NCBI RefSeq assembly: GCF_018476525.1 | Contig: NZ_JAHCST010000001.1 | Span: forward strand, 312,069 to 376,068 | Direction of reading: 5' to 3' | Source of the DNA: Acrocarpospora catenulata | GTDB taxonomy: Bacteria; Actinomycetota; Actinomycetes; Streptosporangiales; Streptosporangiaceae | DNA length: 64,000 nt | Shown here: positions 1-8,022 of the stretch, one piece after another | Numbering within the stretch: position 1 is the first letter of the stretch | How the letters are laid out: the number at the start of each line of letters is the position of its first letter | Made by a program: the position numbers and the translations under genes | Notes under the pieces: model-generated | Databases searched by the model: none | Told to the model about the DNA's origin: nothing | Seen by the model: the letters and a program-made list of their open reading frames with translations, nothing else

Positions 1-275
1 CCGGAAGTCTTGGCGGTCTTTCTGGCCGGCTTCTTCTTTGCCGTTCCCTTACCGGGGGAGGGGGCCTGGTCGGCCAGGCTCACCCCGGCGTCGGTGAGCT
101 CGCGCAGTATCGCGCGGCCCTGCGCGGGGCTGACGCCCGCCTCGGCGAATGCCTGCCGTAGCTCGGTGAGGGAGAGGTGACCCTGCGTGCGCCCACGGTC
201 CAGCAACTGGTCGAGCGTCGACGGGGTCGCCCCAGACGAGCGTGCGGACGGCGAGGCCACGGCGGTTCGGGGCAT
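1..275 (-). CDS. RNA polymerase sigma factor, N-terminal region 1.1 (partial)
   Basis: The coding strand runs off the left edge, so only the first 91 codons are present. The ATG at 275 follows a strong GGAGGAGGTG ribosome binding site. Residues about 20-65 (DQLLDRGRTQGHLSLTELRQ and onward to LRELTDAGVSL) look like sigma-70 region 1.1, the autoinhibitory N-terminal module of primary sigma factors, and are followed by a Lys/Ala/Pro-rich stretch (TAKKKPARKTAK) like the linker of actinobacterial HrdB/SigA. In that family this module keeps free sigma off promoter DNA. I infer a housekeeping-type sigma factor; regions 2-4 that would prove it lie outside the window. Confidence 0.72.
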   Translation of the reverse strand, partial: MPRTAVASPSARSSGATPSTLDQLLDRGRTQGHLSLTELRQAFAEAGVSPAQGRAILRELTDAGVSLADQAPSPGKGTAKKKPARKTAKTS

Positions 276-457
276 GAAGACACCTCCTCCTTGACGGCGC
301 ACATAAAGTGGGCACATAGCGTGGTTCTGGTAGCTGGGAATCTGGCGGCACGGAGTCGTCGGCGGGTGGCTTGACGCTCCGGCATGCCCTAGCAATAACG
401 CCAGATACTGTGATTTGTTCCCGCGTTTAGCAAAGGACGGCGGGAAAACCTGAACCG

Positions 458-784
458 CTAGTTCCGCGGCTTGATGCTGATCGACACCTCGGGAATGGGC
501 ATCGGCTCGGCGCCCTGGAGGCGCTCGGGGGTCCAGTACTCGCCGACCGCGGCGGGGTCCTCGGACATGTGCTTGGACACCACGTCCGGGTCCGGGCTGA
601 AGCCGGGCGCGGGTCCTTCCTCGGGTTCGAGCGGGAGCGCCTCCGGGGTGGCCCCGGTGATCTGCTTCAGCTGGAGTTGCTCCTGGAGCCGGCCGGCCGA
701 GGCGGTGTGGGCCACGGCCACCCCACCCACGAGGATGACGCCGACGACTCCGGCGGAGAGCAGCATCCTGGGCGTGGGGATCAT
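458..784 (-). CDS. small exported or membrane-anchored protein, unknown function
   Basis: A 108-residue protein. I chose the ATG at 784 because GGGAGGA sits about 8 nt upstream; longer frames lack one. The N terminus (MIPTPRMLLSAGVVGVILVG) is a hydrophobic signal peptide or anchor followed by HTASAG, a plausible AxA cleavage site. The mature part is rich in Glu, Pro and Gln and has no domain I recognise. It is transcribed towards the sigma factor gene, and starts 52 nt beyond the menE stop codon. Function unknown. Confidence 0.6.
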   Translation of the reverse strand: MIPTPRMLLSAGVVGVILVGGVAVAHTASAGRLQEQLQLKQITGATPEALPLEPEEGPAPGFSPDPDVVSKHMSEDPAAVGEYWTPERLQGAEPMPIPEVSISIKPRN

Positions 785-836
785 GATGGCGTCCTCCCGA
801 GTAGCCGCCTTCTTACAGACGTATGACGAGTGCTGG

Positions 837-1925
837 TCACATCTGGTTCCGCAAGGCGACCATATCGGGTTTGCCGTTGGGCAGCAGTGGCACCTGCCGA
901 ACGTGCATGACCGCCCGGGGTGCGGCATATCCCGGCAAACGTTCCTTTGCGTAGGCGCGCAGGTCGGCCAGGCTCGCCGTACCGGCGACCACGGCGACCA
1001 CGATCTCGCCCCATTCGGGGTCGGGGCGGCCGAGCACGGCCACCTCGCGGACCCGGGGGTGGCCGGAGAGTACGGCGGCCACGGACCCGGCGGCGACCTT
1101 GTGGCCGCCGGTGTTGATCACGTCGTCGGCCCGGCCGAGCACGGTCAGCCGCCCGTTCTCCCAGGTCCCGAGGTCGGAGGTGACGAAGGGGCCGGTGGGG
1201 GGCGGGTCGAAGCGGTAGCCGGAGTAGAGCGTCGGGCCGTCGATCACGATCCGGCCGTCCGCCCGGATTTCGAGATCTACATTGTCAAGGGGGACGCCGT
1301 CGTACACGCAGCCGCCGCAGGTCTCGGTCATGCCGTACGTGGTGACGATCCCCGGATGCGCGGCCAGCAGGTCCGGGGGAGCCGCCGCGCCGCCGAGCAG
1401 GATGGTGCGGAAACCCGACAGATCGGCGTCGGCCAGGCGCCGCAGCTGGGTGGGGACCAGCGAGACGTGGTCGGCGCCGGACGCGGCCACCGCCGCCGGG
1501 TCGAAGCGTTCGTGGATCATCGGTTCTGTTCCGCCGAGCAGTGCTCTGAGCAGCACCTGCAACCCTGCCACGTGCGAGGTGGGCAGGCAGCAGAGCCAGC
1601 GGTCCCCGGCGCTCGCGCCGATCCGCTTGAGCGAGGCGGTGGCCGAGGCGATCAGGGCCGCCGCGCCCAGCCTGACCCCTTTGGGGGTGCCGGTGGAGCC
1701 CGAGGTCGCGATGATCACCGCCACCTCGCCGTCCACGCCTACGCCGTCGGGCAGACGCCGTACGCCGTCCGGAGTGACCAGGTGGGTGGGGCGCAGGTCC
1801 GCATACGACCCGCCGGGGGCCAGTGGCAGGATCGCGGGCCCGTCCTCGAACACGGCGGCCCGCAGCGCCTCCAGCAGCTGGGGACCCGGCGGGAGCAGCA
1901 GGGCGTGAACGGCACGATCAGGCAC
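837..1925 (-). CDS. menE: o-succinylbenzoate-CoA ligase MenE
   Basis: Adenylate-forming enzyme that makes o-succinylbenzoyl-CoA from o-succinylbenzoate, ATP and CoA in menaquinone synthesis. The AMP-binding P-loop IIATSGSTGTPKG is at residues 71-83, the core motif TYGMTETCGG near 200, the hinge region GRADDVINTGGHK near 268, and the C-terminal catalytic lysine is K352 (LLPNGKPDM). At 362 residues it matches the short actinobacterial MenE type, which lacks much of the N-terminal subdomain of longer acyl-CoA synthetases. Divergent from menC-menD, so the men genes here are split over two strands. Confidence 0.93.
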   Translation of the reverse strand: MPDRAVHALLLPPGPQLLEALRAAVFEDGPAILPLAPGGSYADLRPTHLVTPDGVRRLPDGVGVDGEVAVIIATSGSTGTPKGVRLGAAALIASATASLKRIGASAGDRWLCCLPTSHVAGLQVLLRALLGGTEPMIHERFDPAAVAASGADHVSLVPTQLRRLADADLSGFRTILLGGAAAPPDLLAAHPGIVTTYGMTETCGGCVYDGVPLDNVDLEIRADGRIVIDGPTLYSGYRFDPPPTGPFVTSDLGTWENGRLTVLGRADDVINTGGHKVAAGSVAAVLSGHPRVREVAVLGRPDPEWGEIVVAVVAGTASLADLRAYAKERLPGYAAPRAVMHVRQVPLLPNGKPDMVALRNQM

Positions 1926-2149
1926 GGCCCTCAGCCTAACCGTGAAATTGGGCCCGCCTCCGGCAGGTCGGCCCGGCCGCTTCGGGCAAACCCCACATAC
2001 GACTACGGAAGCCGGTTGCCGGGGTGAGGCCGATGTCCATGGCGGACCACGTGGGGATCGGCGCGGCGGCTCGGTGGGGTCGTCGGGGGAGTGCCAGGCT
2101 GGTCCTCGATGACCGCGCCCCCGGGAGGACAGCCCTGAACGACACGAAC

Positions 2150-3088
2150 GTGGAGACGATCCCCCGGGTTTTCAGCATCCCGATGCGCCTGCGGTTCCGT
2201 GGCCAGACCGTAAGGGAAGGGATGCTGCTGCGCGGACCGGCCGGGTGGGGGGAGTTCTCGCCCTTCCCCGAGTACGGTCCCGCCGAGTGCGCCCGCTGGC
2301 TGGCCTGTGCCAGGGAGGCCGCGTTCGACGGCTGGCCGGAGCCGCTGCGTACCGAGATACCGGTCAACTCGACCATTCCGGCGGTGCCGCCTGAGCAGGC
2401 CTTCGAGCTGGTCAAGGCGGCCGGGGCGGGCACCGCGAAGGTGAAGGTGGCCGAGCGCGGGCAGTCCCTCGCCGACGACCTGGCCAGGGTGGAGGCGGTC
2501 CGGGACGCGCTCGGCCCCGGCGGCGCGCTCCGGGTGGACGCCAACGGCGCCTGGACGGTGGAGGAGGCGGTCCGCGCCATCGCCGAGCTGGACCGGTTCG
2601 GCCTGGAGTACGTCGAGCAGCCCTGCGCCACCCTCGACGAGCTGGCCAGGGTCCGGCGCCGGGCCGGAGTGCCGATCGCGGCCGACGAGTCCATCCGCCG
2701 CGCCGAGGACCCGCTCCGGGTGCGCGCCGCCGAGGCCGCCGACATCGCGGTGGTCAAGGTGCAGCCGCTTGGCGGGGTGCGCGCCGCGCTGCGCGTGGTG
2801 GAGGCGTGCGGGCTGCCCGCGGTGGTCTCCAGCGCGGTGGAGACCTCGGTGGGACTCGCCGCCGGCCTCGCCCTGGCGGCCGCATTGCCGGAATTGCCGT
2901 ACGCTTGCGGCCTCGGGACCATGTCCCTCCTGACCGGGGACGTCGTCGCGGACCCACTGATCCCGGTGGACGGTGTGCTCACCGTACGGCGCCCGGAGGT
3001 GGACGAGGCCGCGCTGGCGGCAGTCGAGATCGAGTCGCCGCCGTGGTTTCGGCGGATGGAGGAAGCCGCCGCATGCCTGGCGCGCTGA
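2150..3088 (+). CDS. menC: o-succinylbenzoate synthase MenC
   Basis: Enolase-superfamily enzyme that dehydrates SHCHC to o-succinylbenzoate. Visible are the KxK acid/base motif (TAKVKVAERG), metal ligands in RVDANG, YVEQPC and AADESI, and the second catalytic lysine in AVVKVQPLGG. Family members begin near the sequence PRVFSIPMRLRFRG, so I placed the start at the GTG at 2150. A GGGAGGA at 2123 would instead fit the in-frame CTG at 2135, and the frame stays open back to 2024 (GTG) and 2033 (ATG) with residues unlike MenC. The start is therefore uncertain; the enzyme identity is not. menD begins 16 nt after the stop. Confidence 0.9.
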   Translation: METIPRVFSIPMRLRFRGQTVREGMLLRGPAGWGEFSPFPEYGPAECARWLACAREAAFDGWPEPLRTEIPVNSTIPAVPPEQAFELVKAAGAGTAKVKVAERGQSLADDLARVEAVRDALGPGGALRVDANGAWTVEEAVRAIAELDRFGLEYVEQPCATLDELARVRRRAGVPIAADESIRRAEDPLRVRAAEAADIAVVKVQPLGGVRAALRVVEACGLPAVVSSAVETSVGLAAGLALAAALPELPYACGLGTMSLLTGDVVADPLIPVDGVLTVRRPEVDEAALAAVEIESPPWFRRMEEAAACLAR

Positions 3089-3104
3089 AGGACGGAGGGG
3101 GCGC

Positions 3105-4766
3105 GTGAATCCCGCCACCGCGCTGGCGCAGGTGCTCGTGGACGAGTTGGTCCGCTGTGGGCTCACCGAGGTGGTGCTGGCGCCCGGGTCCCGGTCGGCG
3201 CCGCTGGCGCTGGCCGCGCACGCCGAGTCGCGGCTGCGGCTGCACGTGCGGATCGACGAGCGTTCCGCCGCCTTCCTGGCGCTCGGCCTGGCCAAACGCG
3301 CGGAGAAGCCGGTGGCGCTGATCTGCACCTCCGGGACGGCGGCGGTCAACTTCCACCCGGCCGTGGTGGAGGCGAGCGAGTCGGGGGTGCCGCTGCTGCT
3401 GCTCACCGCCGACCGGCCGCCGGAGCTGCGCGGCACCGGCGCCAACCAGACCATCGACCAGGTCAAGCTCTACGGCTCCGCAGTGCGCTGGTTCGCCGAG
3501 GTGGGGGTGCCCGAGGACCGGCCCGGCCAGGTGGCCTACTGGCGGTCGCTGGCCTGCCGGGCCTACCAGCGGTCGGCCGGGCCGATGGACCCGGGCCCGG
3601 TGCACCTGAACCTGGCCTTCCGCGAGCCGCTCATCCCCGACGGCGACGCCACCTGGTGCGAGTCGCTGGACGGCGACGTCACCGGGCCGTGGATCCGCGC
3701 CCGGGTGGCCCCGCCCTCGTCCGCCCTGCACATCCCGCCGACCCGGCGCGGCGTGCTGGTGGTCGGCGACGGCGCGGTCAACGTGCGCAGATACGTGGCG
3801 GCGGCGGGCATGGCCGGCTGGCCGGTGCTCTCCGAGCCCAGCGGCAACGGCCGGTACGGCGACCACGCCATCGCCGCCTACCACCACCTGCTGGGCGACC
3901 CGGGCTTCGCCGAGGCGCACCGGCCGGACGTGGTGGTCACCCTCGGCCGCCCGGGGTTGTCCCGGCCGCTGCTGTCCTGGCTGCGGCGGGCGCCGGAGCA
4001 CATCGTGGTGGCCCAGGACCTGACCCGCTGGCCGGACCCGACCCGCTCGGCCACCCAGGTCGCCCAGGCCGTGGAGATCACCGGTACGGCGGGCGACGAC
4101 GAGTGGCTGAGCTCCTGGCGGCACGCCGACCACCTCGCCCAGGGCGCCATCGACCGGGTGCTGGACGACGCGGCGCTGAGTGAGGGCCTGAGCGAGCCCC
4201 GGCTGGCCCGCGACCTGGCGGCGGCGCTGCCCAACGGCGCCCAGCTGTTCTGCGGCTCCTCACTGCCCATCCGGGACCTGGACCAGGCCATGCGGGCCCG
4301 CCGCGGCCTGCGGCTGCTGGCCTGCCGGGGGGCCTCCGGCATCGACGGCACGGTGTCGGCGGCGATCGGGGCGGCGCTGGCGCACAACGGCCCCTCCTAC
4401 GCGCTGCTCGGCGACCTGACGTTCCTGCACGACCAGAACGGCCTGATCATGGGACCCCGCGAGCCCCGGCCGGATCTCTGCCTGGTGGTGGTGAACAACG
4501 ACGGCGGCGGGATCTTCTCGATGCTGCCGCAGGCGTCGCTCGGGGTGCCCTTCGAGCGGATCTTCGGGACCCCGCACGGGGTGGACCTGGGGTACCTGGC
4601 GGCGGCCACGGGCACGCCGTACACACTGGTGGGGGAGGCCGACGAGCTGGCGCGGGCGATCAAGGGCGACGGGCTGCGGCTGGTGGAGGTGCGGACCGAC
4701 CGGGCCGCCTCGGTGCGGGTGCGGGTGGCGATGCGGGAGGCCGTGCGCGAGGCCCTGGGGTATTGA
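3105..4766 (+). CDS. menD: 2-succinyl-5-enolpyruvyl-6-hydroxy-3-cyclohexene-1-carboxylate synthase MenD
   Basis: ThDP-dependent enzyme that joins 2-oxoglutarate and isochorismate to form SEPHCHC, the first committed menaquinone step. The 553-residue product shows the N-terminal APGSRSAPLAL motif, the ThDP-activating glutamate in VRIDERSAAF, the substrate loop TADRPPELRGTGANQTIDQ, and the C-terminal ThDP/Mg motif NNDGGGIFSML. The GTG start at 3105 follows GGAGGGGG and opens directly with NPATALAQVLVDEL, where the family begins. It sits 16 nt after menC and is surely co-transcribed with it. Confidence 0.95.
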   Translation: MNPATALAQVLVDELVRCGLTEVVLAPGSRSAPLALAAHAESRLRLHVRIDERSAAFLALGLAKRAEKPVALICTSGTAAVNFHPAVVEASESGVPLLLLTADRPPELRGTGANQTIDQVKLYGSAVRWFAEVGVPEDRPGQVAYWRSLACRAYQRSAGPMDPGPVHLNLAFREPLIPDGDATWCESLDGDVTGPWIRARVAPPSSALHIPPTRRGVLVVGDGAVNVRRYVAAAGMAGWPVLSEPSGNGRYGDHAIAAYHHLLGDPGFAEAHRPDVVVTLGRPGLSRPLLSWLRRAPEHIVVAQDLTRWPDPTRSATQVAQAVEITGTAGDDEWLSSWRHADHLAQGAIDRVLDDAALSEGLSEPRLARDLAAALPNGAQLFCGSSLPIRDLDQAMRARRGLRLLACRGASGIDGTVSAAIGAALAHNGPSYALLGDLTFLHDQNGLIMGPREPRPDLCLVVVNNDGGGIFSMLPQASLGVPFERIFGTPHGVDLGYLAAATGTPYTLVGEADELARAIKGDGLRLVEVRTDRAASVRVRVAMREAVREALGY

Positions 4767-4862
4767 TACCGGTCTGCTGACAGTAGTCTGCAAGTCGGTT
4801 CTGACACGGTGTCCCTCGACGGCCGAGTCCCTTGACGTCCGACGCGATTACTGGGGTGAGTG

Positions 4863-5480
4863 ATGCACGTAGACGAGTGGCTGCAGACGATTCCGTCTGT
4901 CTGGGTCTACGTGCTGGTGGGCGGGATCATCGGGCTGGAGAGCCTGGGCATTCCGCTGCCGGGAGAGATCGTGCTGGTGAGCTCGGCGCTGCTGGCGGCC
5001 AAGGGGGTGGTCAGCCCGCTGATGGTGGGGATCTGCGCCAGCGTGGGGGCCATCGTCGGCGACTCGATCGGCTATGCGATCGGGAGGAAGGGCGGCAAAC
5101 CGCTCTTCGACCGGCTGGGGCGGCGCTTCCCCAAACACTTCGGCGAGGAGCACATCGACAAGGCCGTGGGCCTGTTCGCGCGGTGGGGCATGTGGGCGGT
5201 GTTTTTCGGGCGGTTCGTCGCGCTGCTGCGCATCCTGGCGGGGCCGCTGGCGGGGGCGCTGCGCATGTCGTACTGGCGGTTCCTGGTGGCCAACGTGCTG
5301 GGCGGCATCGTCTGGGCCGGGGGGACCACGGCGGCGGTCTACTACCTGGGGGTGGTGGCCGAGCGGTGGCTGAAGGGCTTCTCCTGGGTCGGCCTGGTGG
5401 CGGCCCTGCTGTTCGGCCTGGGCACCACCATTTTGGTGAAGCGGCGGATGAAGCGGGCGGTTAGCGTTCAATCAGGGTGA
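4863..5480 (+). CDS. DedA family membrane protein
   Basis: A 205-residue integral membrane protein of the DedA/SNARE-associated (VTT domain) family, whose members act as lipid flippases (undecaprenyl-phosphate or phosphatidylethanolamine) or in envelope homeostasis. The signature LPGEIVLVSSALLAAKG is near residue 35, followed by FFGRFVALLRILAGPLAGAL, the conserved FxGRF...R motif. About five hydrophobic segments are seen. The start is ATG 4863 or the GTG just before it at 4860; the Shine-Dalgarno signal is weak. The last 20 bp overlap the 3' end of the convergent GntR gene. Confidence 0.88.
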   Translation: MHVDEWLQTIPSVWVYVLVGGIIGLESLGIPLPGEIVLVSSALLAAKGVVSPLMVGICASVGAIVGDSIGYAIGRKGGKPLFDRLGRRFPKHFGEEHIDKAVGLFARWGMWAVFFGRFVALLRILAGPLAGALRMSYWRFLVANVLGGIVWAGGTTAAVYYLGVVAERWLKGFSWVGLVAALLFGLGTTILVKRRMKRAVSVQSG

Positions 5481-6204
5481 CTTCCAGGGAGTAGTGCGAG
5501 GCGCGGTAGGAGTGCGAGCCGTGCTCGACCGCGCGGCCCTGGTCGTCGTAGGTGGTGCGGACCATGGTGAGCAGGGGGGCGCCGCGCCGTTCGCTGAGCA
5601 GCCGGGCCTCGGCCGGGGCGGCCGCGCGGGCGCCGATGCGCTGGTTGGCCACCCGCATCCGTACTCCGGCGGCGCGTAGCAGCTCGTACAGGCCGCGTTC
5701 GGTGAGGTCGTCGGCGGTCAGCGGGGCCAGGCCGAGGGGCAGCCAGTTGCGTAGCAGGGCCAGCGGCTCGCCGGCGGCGAACCGGAGGCGCTCCACGTGC
5801 AGCACCTCGGCGCCCACGGGCACGGCCAGTACGGCGGAGACCGTCTCGTCGGCGGCGACGGTGCCGATGGACAGCACCCGGGTGGCCGGGTTCTGGCCGG
5901 CGCGGCGCAGGTCGTCGTAGAGGCTGGTGAGCTCGACGGAGCGTTTGACCTGGCCGTGCACGACCTGGGTGCCGACGCCGCGCTTGCGGACCAGCAGGCC
6001 TTTGTCCACCAGGTACTGGATGGCCTGCCGGATCGTCGGCCGGGACAGGCCGAGGCGGTCGGCGAGCAGGATCTCGTTGTCCAGCCGGGATCCGGGGGCC
6101 AGTTCGCCGTTCCGGATCGCCTCCGAGATCTGCTCGGCCACCTGGAAGTAGAGGGGTACCGGGCTCGACCGGTCAAGGTCGATCTCCAGCCGAGTCGCGT
6201 TCAC
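5461..6204 (-). CDS. GntR/HutC family transcriptional regulator with UTRA domain
   Basis: A 247-residue regulator. A winged-helix GntR domain covers residues about 13-78 (PLYFQVAEQISEAIRNGEL ... LSRPTIRQAIQYLVDKGLL) and a UTRA effector-binding domain about 95-240 (DDLRRAGQNPATRV ... VRTTYDDQGRAVEHGSHSYR). HutC-type members bind small carboxylates, sugars or amino-acid derivatives; the ligand here cannot be told from context. Overlaps the dedA 3' end by 20 bp. Starts at ATG 6204 and has no partner gene on its own strand, so its target is unclear. Confidence 0.88.
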   Translation of the reverse strand: MNATRLEIDLDRSSPVPLYFQVAEQISEAIRNGELAPGSRLDNEILLADRLGLSRPTIRQAIQYLVDKGLLVRKRGVGTQVVHGQVKRSVELTSLYDDLRRAGQNPATRVLSIGTVAADETVSAVLAVPVGAEVLHVERLRFAAGEPLALLRNWLPLGLAPLTADDLTERGLYELLRAAGVRMRVANQRIGARAAAPAEARLLSERRGAPLLTMVRTTYDDQGRAVEHGSHSYRASHYSLEVTLIER

Positions 6205-6289
6205 AGCGGCAGGTTAGCGGGGGCCAGAATGTCAAGACAAACTGCGCCCAGAAATATCGCGACTCGGCCAGATCCGCCGTTGCGCGGGC

Positions 6290-7012
6290 TCAGGTCAGGT
6301 TTCTGGCGAACTCCGCCAGCCGGGTCCGCCACACCGCCGCCTCCTCCTCGTCGGCGTCCTTGATGACGACGACCAGGCGGGCGCCGTGCCCGGTTCCGGA
6401 TGACAGCTCCCATTCGATGGGCCAGCCGGTGGCCTCCAGGGCGGCCTGGACCTTCTCGATCGGCTTGGTCATCTGGCGTTCGAAGCGGACCCCGCCGGGC
6501 ACGGACACGCCCTCGTCGAGGCCGAAGCGGGCCACGTAGTCCTCGTGCAGTTCGGCGAAGTTGCCCTCGATGACGGGGGCGGGGCGGCCGTCCAGCTGGG
6601 CGATCATCTTGTCCAGGCAGACCTGCCAGCCGGAGGCGTAGCTGGCGGCGCCGTACCGGTCGTCGAAGGTGTGGGTGAAGATGAGGCGGCAGCCGTCGTC
6701 CTCGGGGCGCAGCTCGAAGCGGACCAGGTCGTCGCTCTCCCGGTGGACCGAGGGCGGGGCGTGCTCACTGAAGGCGAAGACCCGGGGCGGGTCGAGCTCG
6801 GTGATCTCGGCCTTCAGGGTGGTGCCCGCGCCGTCGTCGAAGACGATCGTCCCGCCGGGGCGCAGGTCGAGTTCGACGGCGGTGAACGGGTACCAGCGGC
6901 TGAGGTGCTCGGGTTCGGTGATCGCGCGCCACACCTTGTCCACCGGGTGCGCCAGCAGGCGTTCCATCCTGAGCACGCTCCGCCCGTCCACCGTGTGCAG
7001 GGACTCGTTCAT
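6290..7012 (-). CDS. SRPBCC family protein (AHSA1-like)
   Basis: A 240-residue protein of the START/Bet v1-like SRPBCC superfamily, with the typical opening LHTVDGRSVLRMERLLAHPV and the motif VWRAITEPEHLSRWYP. Family members bind hydrophobic ligands in a deep cavity; many actinobacterial ones are co-encoded with an ArsR repressor and have no known substrate. The ATG at 7012 overlaps the stop of the upstream ArsR gene by 4 bp (ATGA), so the two are translationally coupled. The C-terminal 85 residues are a second, poorly conserved segment. Confidence 0.86.
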   Translation of the reverse strand: MNESLHTVDGRSVLRMERLLAHPVDKVWRAITEPEHLSRWYPFTAVELDLRPGGTIVFDDGAGTTLKAEITELDPPRVFAFSEHAPPSVHRESDDLVRFELRPEDDGCRLIFTHTFDDRYGAASYASGWQVCLDKMIAQLDGRPAPVIEGNFAELHEDYVARFGLDEGVSVPGGVRFERQMTKPIEKVQAALEATGWPIEWELSSGTGHGARLVVVIKDADEEEAAVWRTRLAEFARNLT

Positions 7013-7314
7013 GGATCCTCCATCGTGTCGAGGTGCTTGGTGAGAGCGTCGAGGCTGCCCGCCCACAGTCGGCGGTAGGGAGAGAGCCAGGCGTCGATCT
7101 CGGCCAAGGGTTCTGGGCGCAGTTCGTACCAGCGGCGCTGGGCGTCGATGCGCACCCTGACCAGGCCGGCTTCGCGGAGCACGCGCAGGTGTTTGGAAGT
7201 GCCGGGCTGGGTCAGGCCGAGCCGGCGGGTCAGCTCGCCGACCGGGTGGGGGCGCTCCAGCAGCAGATCGAGGATCCGCCGCCGGGTTGGTTCGGCGAGT
7301 ACGTCGAAGGTCAC
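7009..7314 (-). CDS. ArsR/SmtB family transcriptional regulator
   Basis: A 101-residue winged-helix repressor (FDVLAEPTRRRILDLLLERP, recognition helix LTQPGTSKHLRVLREAGLV). No Cys or His metal site is seen, as usual for the ArsR type paired with SRPBCC proteins. I chose the GTG at 7314: homologues start here, and a complete promoter (TTGAGG, 17 nt, TATATT) ends 7 nt before it, pointing to a leaderless message. An in-frame ATG at 7365 would place that promoter inside the gene. Likely represses itself and the downstream SRPBCC gene. Confidence 0.87.
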   Translation of the reverse strand: MTFDVLAEPTRRRILDLLLERPHPVGELTRRLGLTQPGTSKHLRVLREAGLVRVRIDAQRRWYELRPEPLAEIDAWLSPYRRLWAGSLDALTKHLDTMEDP

Positions 7315-7350
7315 GTTCCTGAATATATCGAGGCAGGAATATTCCCTCAA
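7315..7350 (-). promoter_or_regulatory. leaderless promoter and operator of the arsR-SRPBCC pair
   Basis: Read on the minus strand, TTGAGG (7350-7345), a 17-nt spacer and TATATT (7327-7322) lie 7 nt before the GTG at 7314. The spacer contains the perfect palindrome GGAATATTCC (7336-7345), which abuts and partly overlaps the -35 box, a position suited to repression by the ArsR protein. Confidence 0.7.
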
Positions 7351-7392
7351 CCGGATATAAGACATACTTTGTAAAGGCGGTAGCCTGGACGG

Positions 7393-8022
7393 ATGCCGTA
7401 CAAGACCATCGACGAGGTCGTCGAGCACGAGACCGAAGTACGGCGCTCCCGGTTCATCTGCGCGCTGGCCCCCGCCCCCGACGAGGCGGCGGCCCGCGCG
7501 TTCATCGCCGAACGGCGCCGGCTGTACGGCGACGCCACCCACAACTGCACGGCGTACGTGCTGGGCACCCGAGCCCAGAAGGCCGACGACGACGGCGAAC
7601 CGGGGGGTACGGCGGGCACCCCGATGCTGGAGGTGCTGACCCGGCGCGGGTACGCCGACATCGTGGCGGTGGTGACCCGCTACTTCGGCGGGATCCTGCT
7701 GGGCGCCGGGGGACTGGCGCGGGCCTACGGCGGGGCGGTCGGGGAGACCCTGGACCGGGTCTCGCCGATCACCATGGTGGAGGCGCGGCTGGTCACGGTC
7801 ACCATCTCGCACGCGCACGCGGGCCGCCTGGAGAACGACCTGCGCGCGGCCGGGCACGCTCCCCGCGATGTCTCCTACGCCGCGGAGGTGGCGTTCCGGG
7901 TGGCGGTGGCCGATCTGCCGTCCTTCACCGAGTGGCTGGCCACGGCGACCGCCGGGCGGGCCGCGGCGTTCTCGGGCGAGGAGGTGTTCGTGCCGGTCAG
8001 CCCTCCAGCGCGTACCGCATGA
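7393..8022 (+). CDS. YigZ family protein (IMPACT/UPF0029)
   Basis: A 209-residue protein with the N-terminal UPF0029 (Impact) domain: RSRFICALAPAPDEAAARAF, then GDATHNCTAYVLG, DDGEPGGTAGTPMLEVL and VVTRYFGGILLGAGGLARAY, all hallmarks of YigZ. A C-terminal ferredoxin-like UPF0029 domain covers about 140-205. The biochemical role in bacteria is not settled; a link to translation or RNA handling is suggested by the eukaryotic IMPACT homologue. The last 26 bp overlap the 3' end of the convergent isochorismate synthase gene. Confidence 0.9.
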   Translation: MPYKTIDEVVEHETEVRRSRFICALAPAPDEAAARAFIAERRRLYGDATHNCTAYVLGTRAQKADDDGEPGGTAGTPMLEVLTRRGYADIVAVVTRYFGGILLGAGGLARAYGGAVGETLDRVSPITMVEARLVTVTISHAHAGRLENDLRAAGHAPRDVSYAAEVAFRVAVADLPSFTEWLATATAGRAAAFSGEEVFVPVSPPARTA

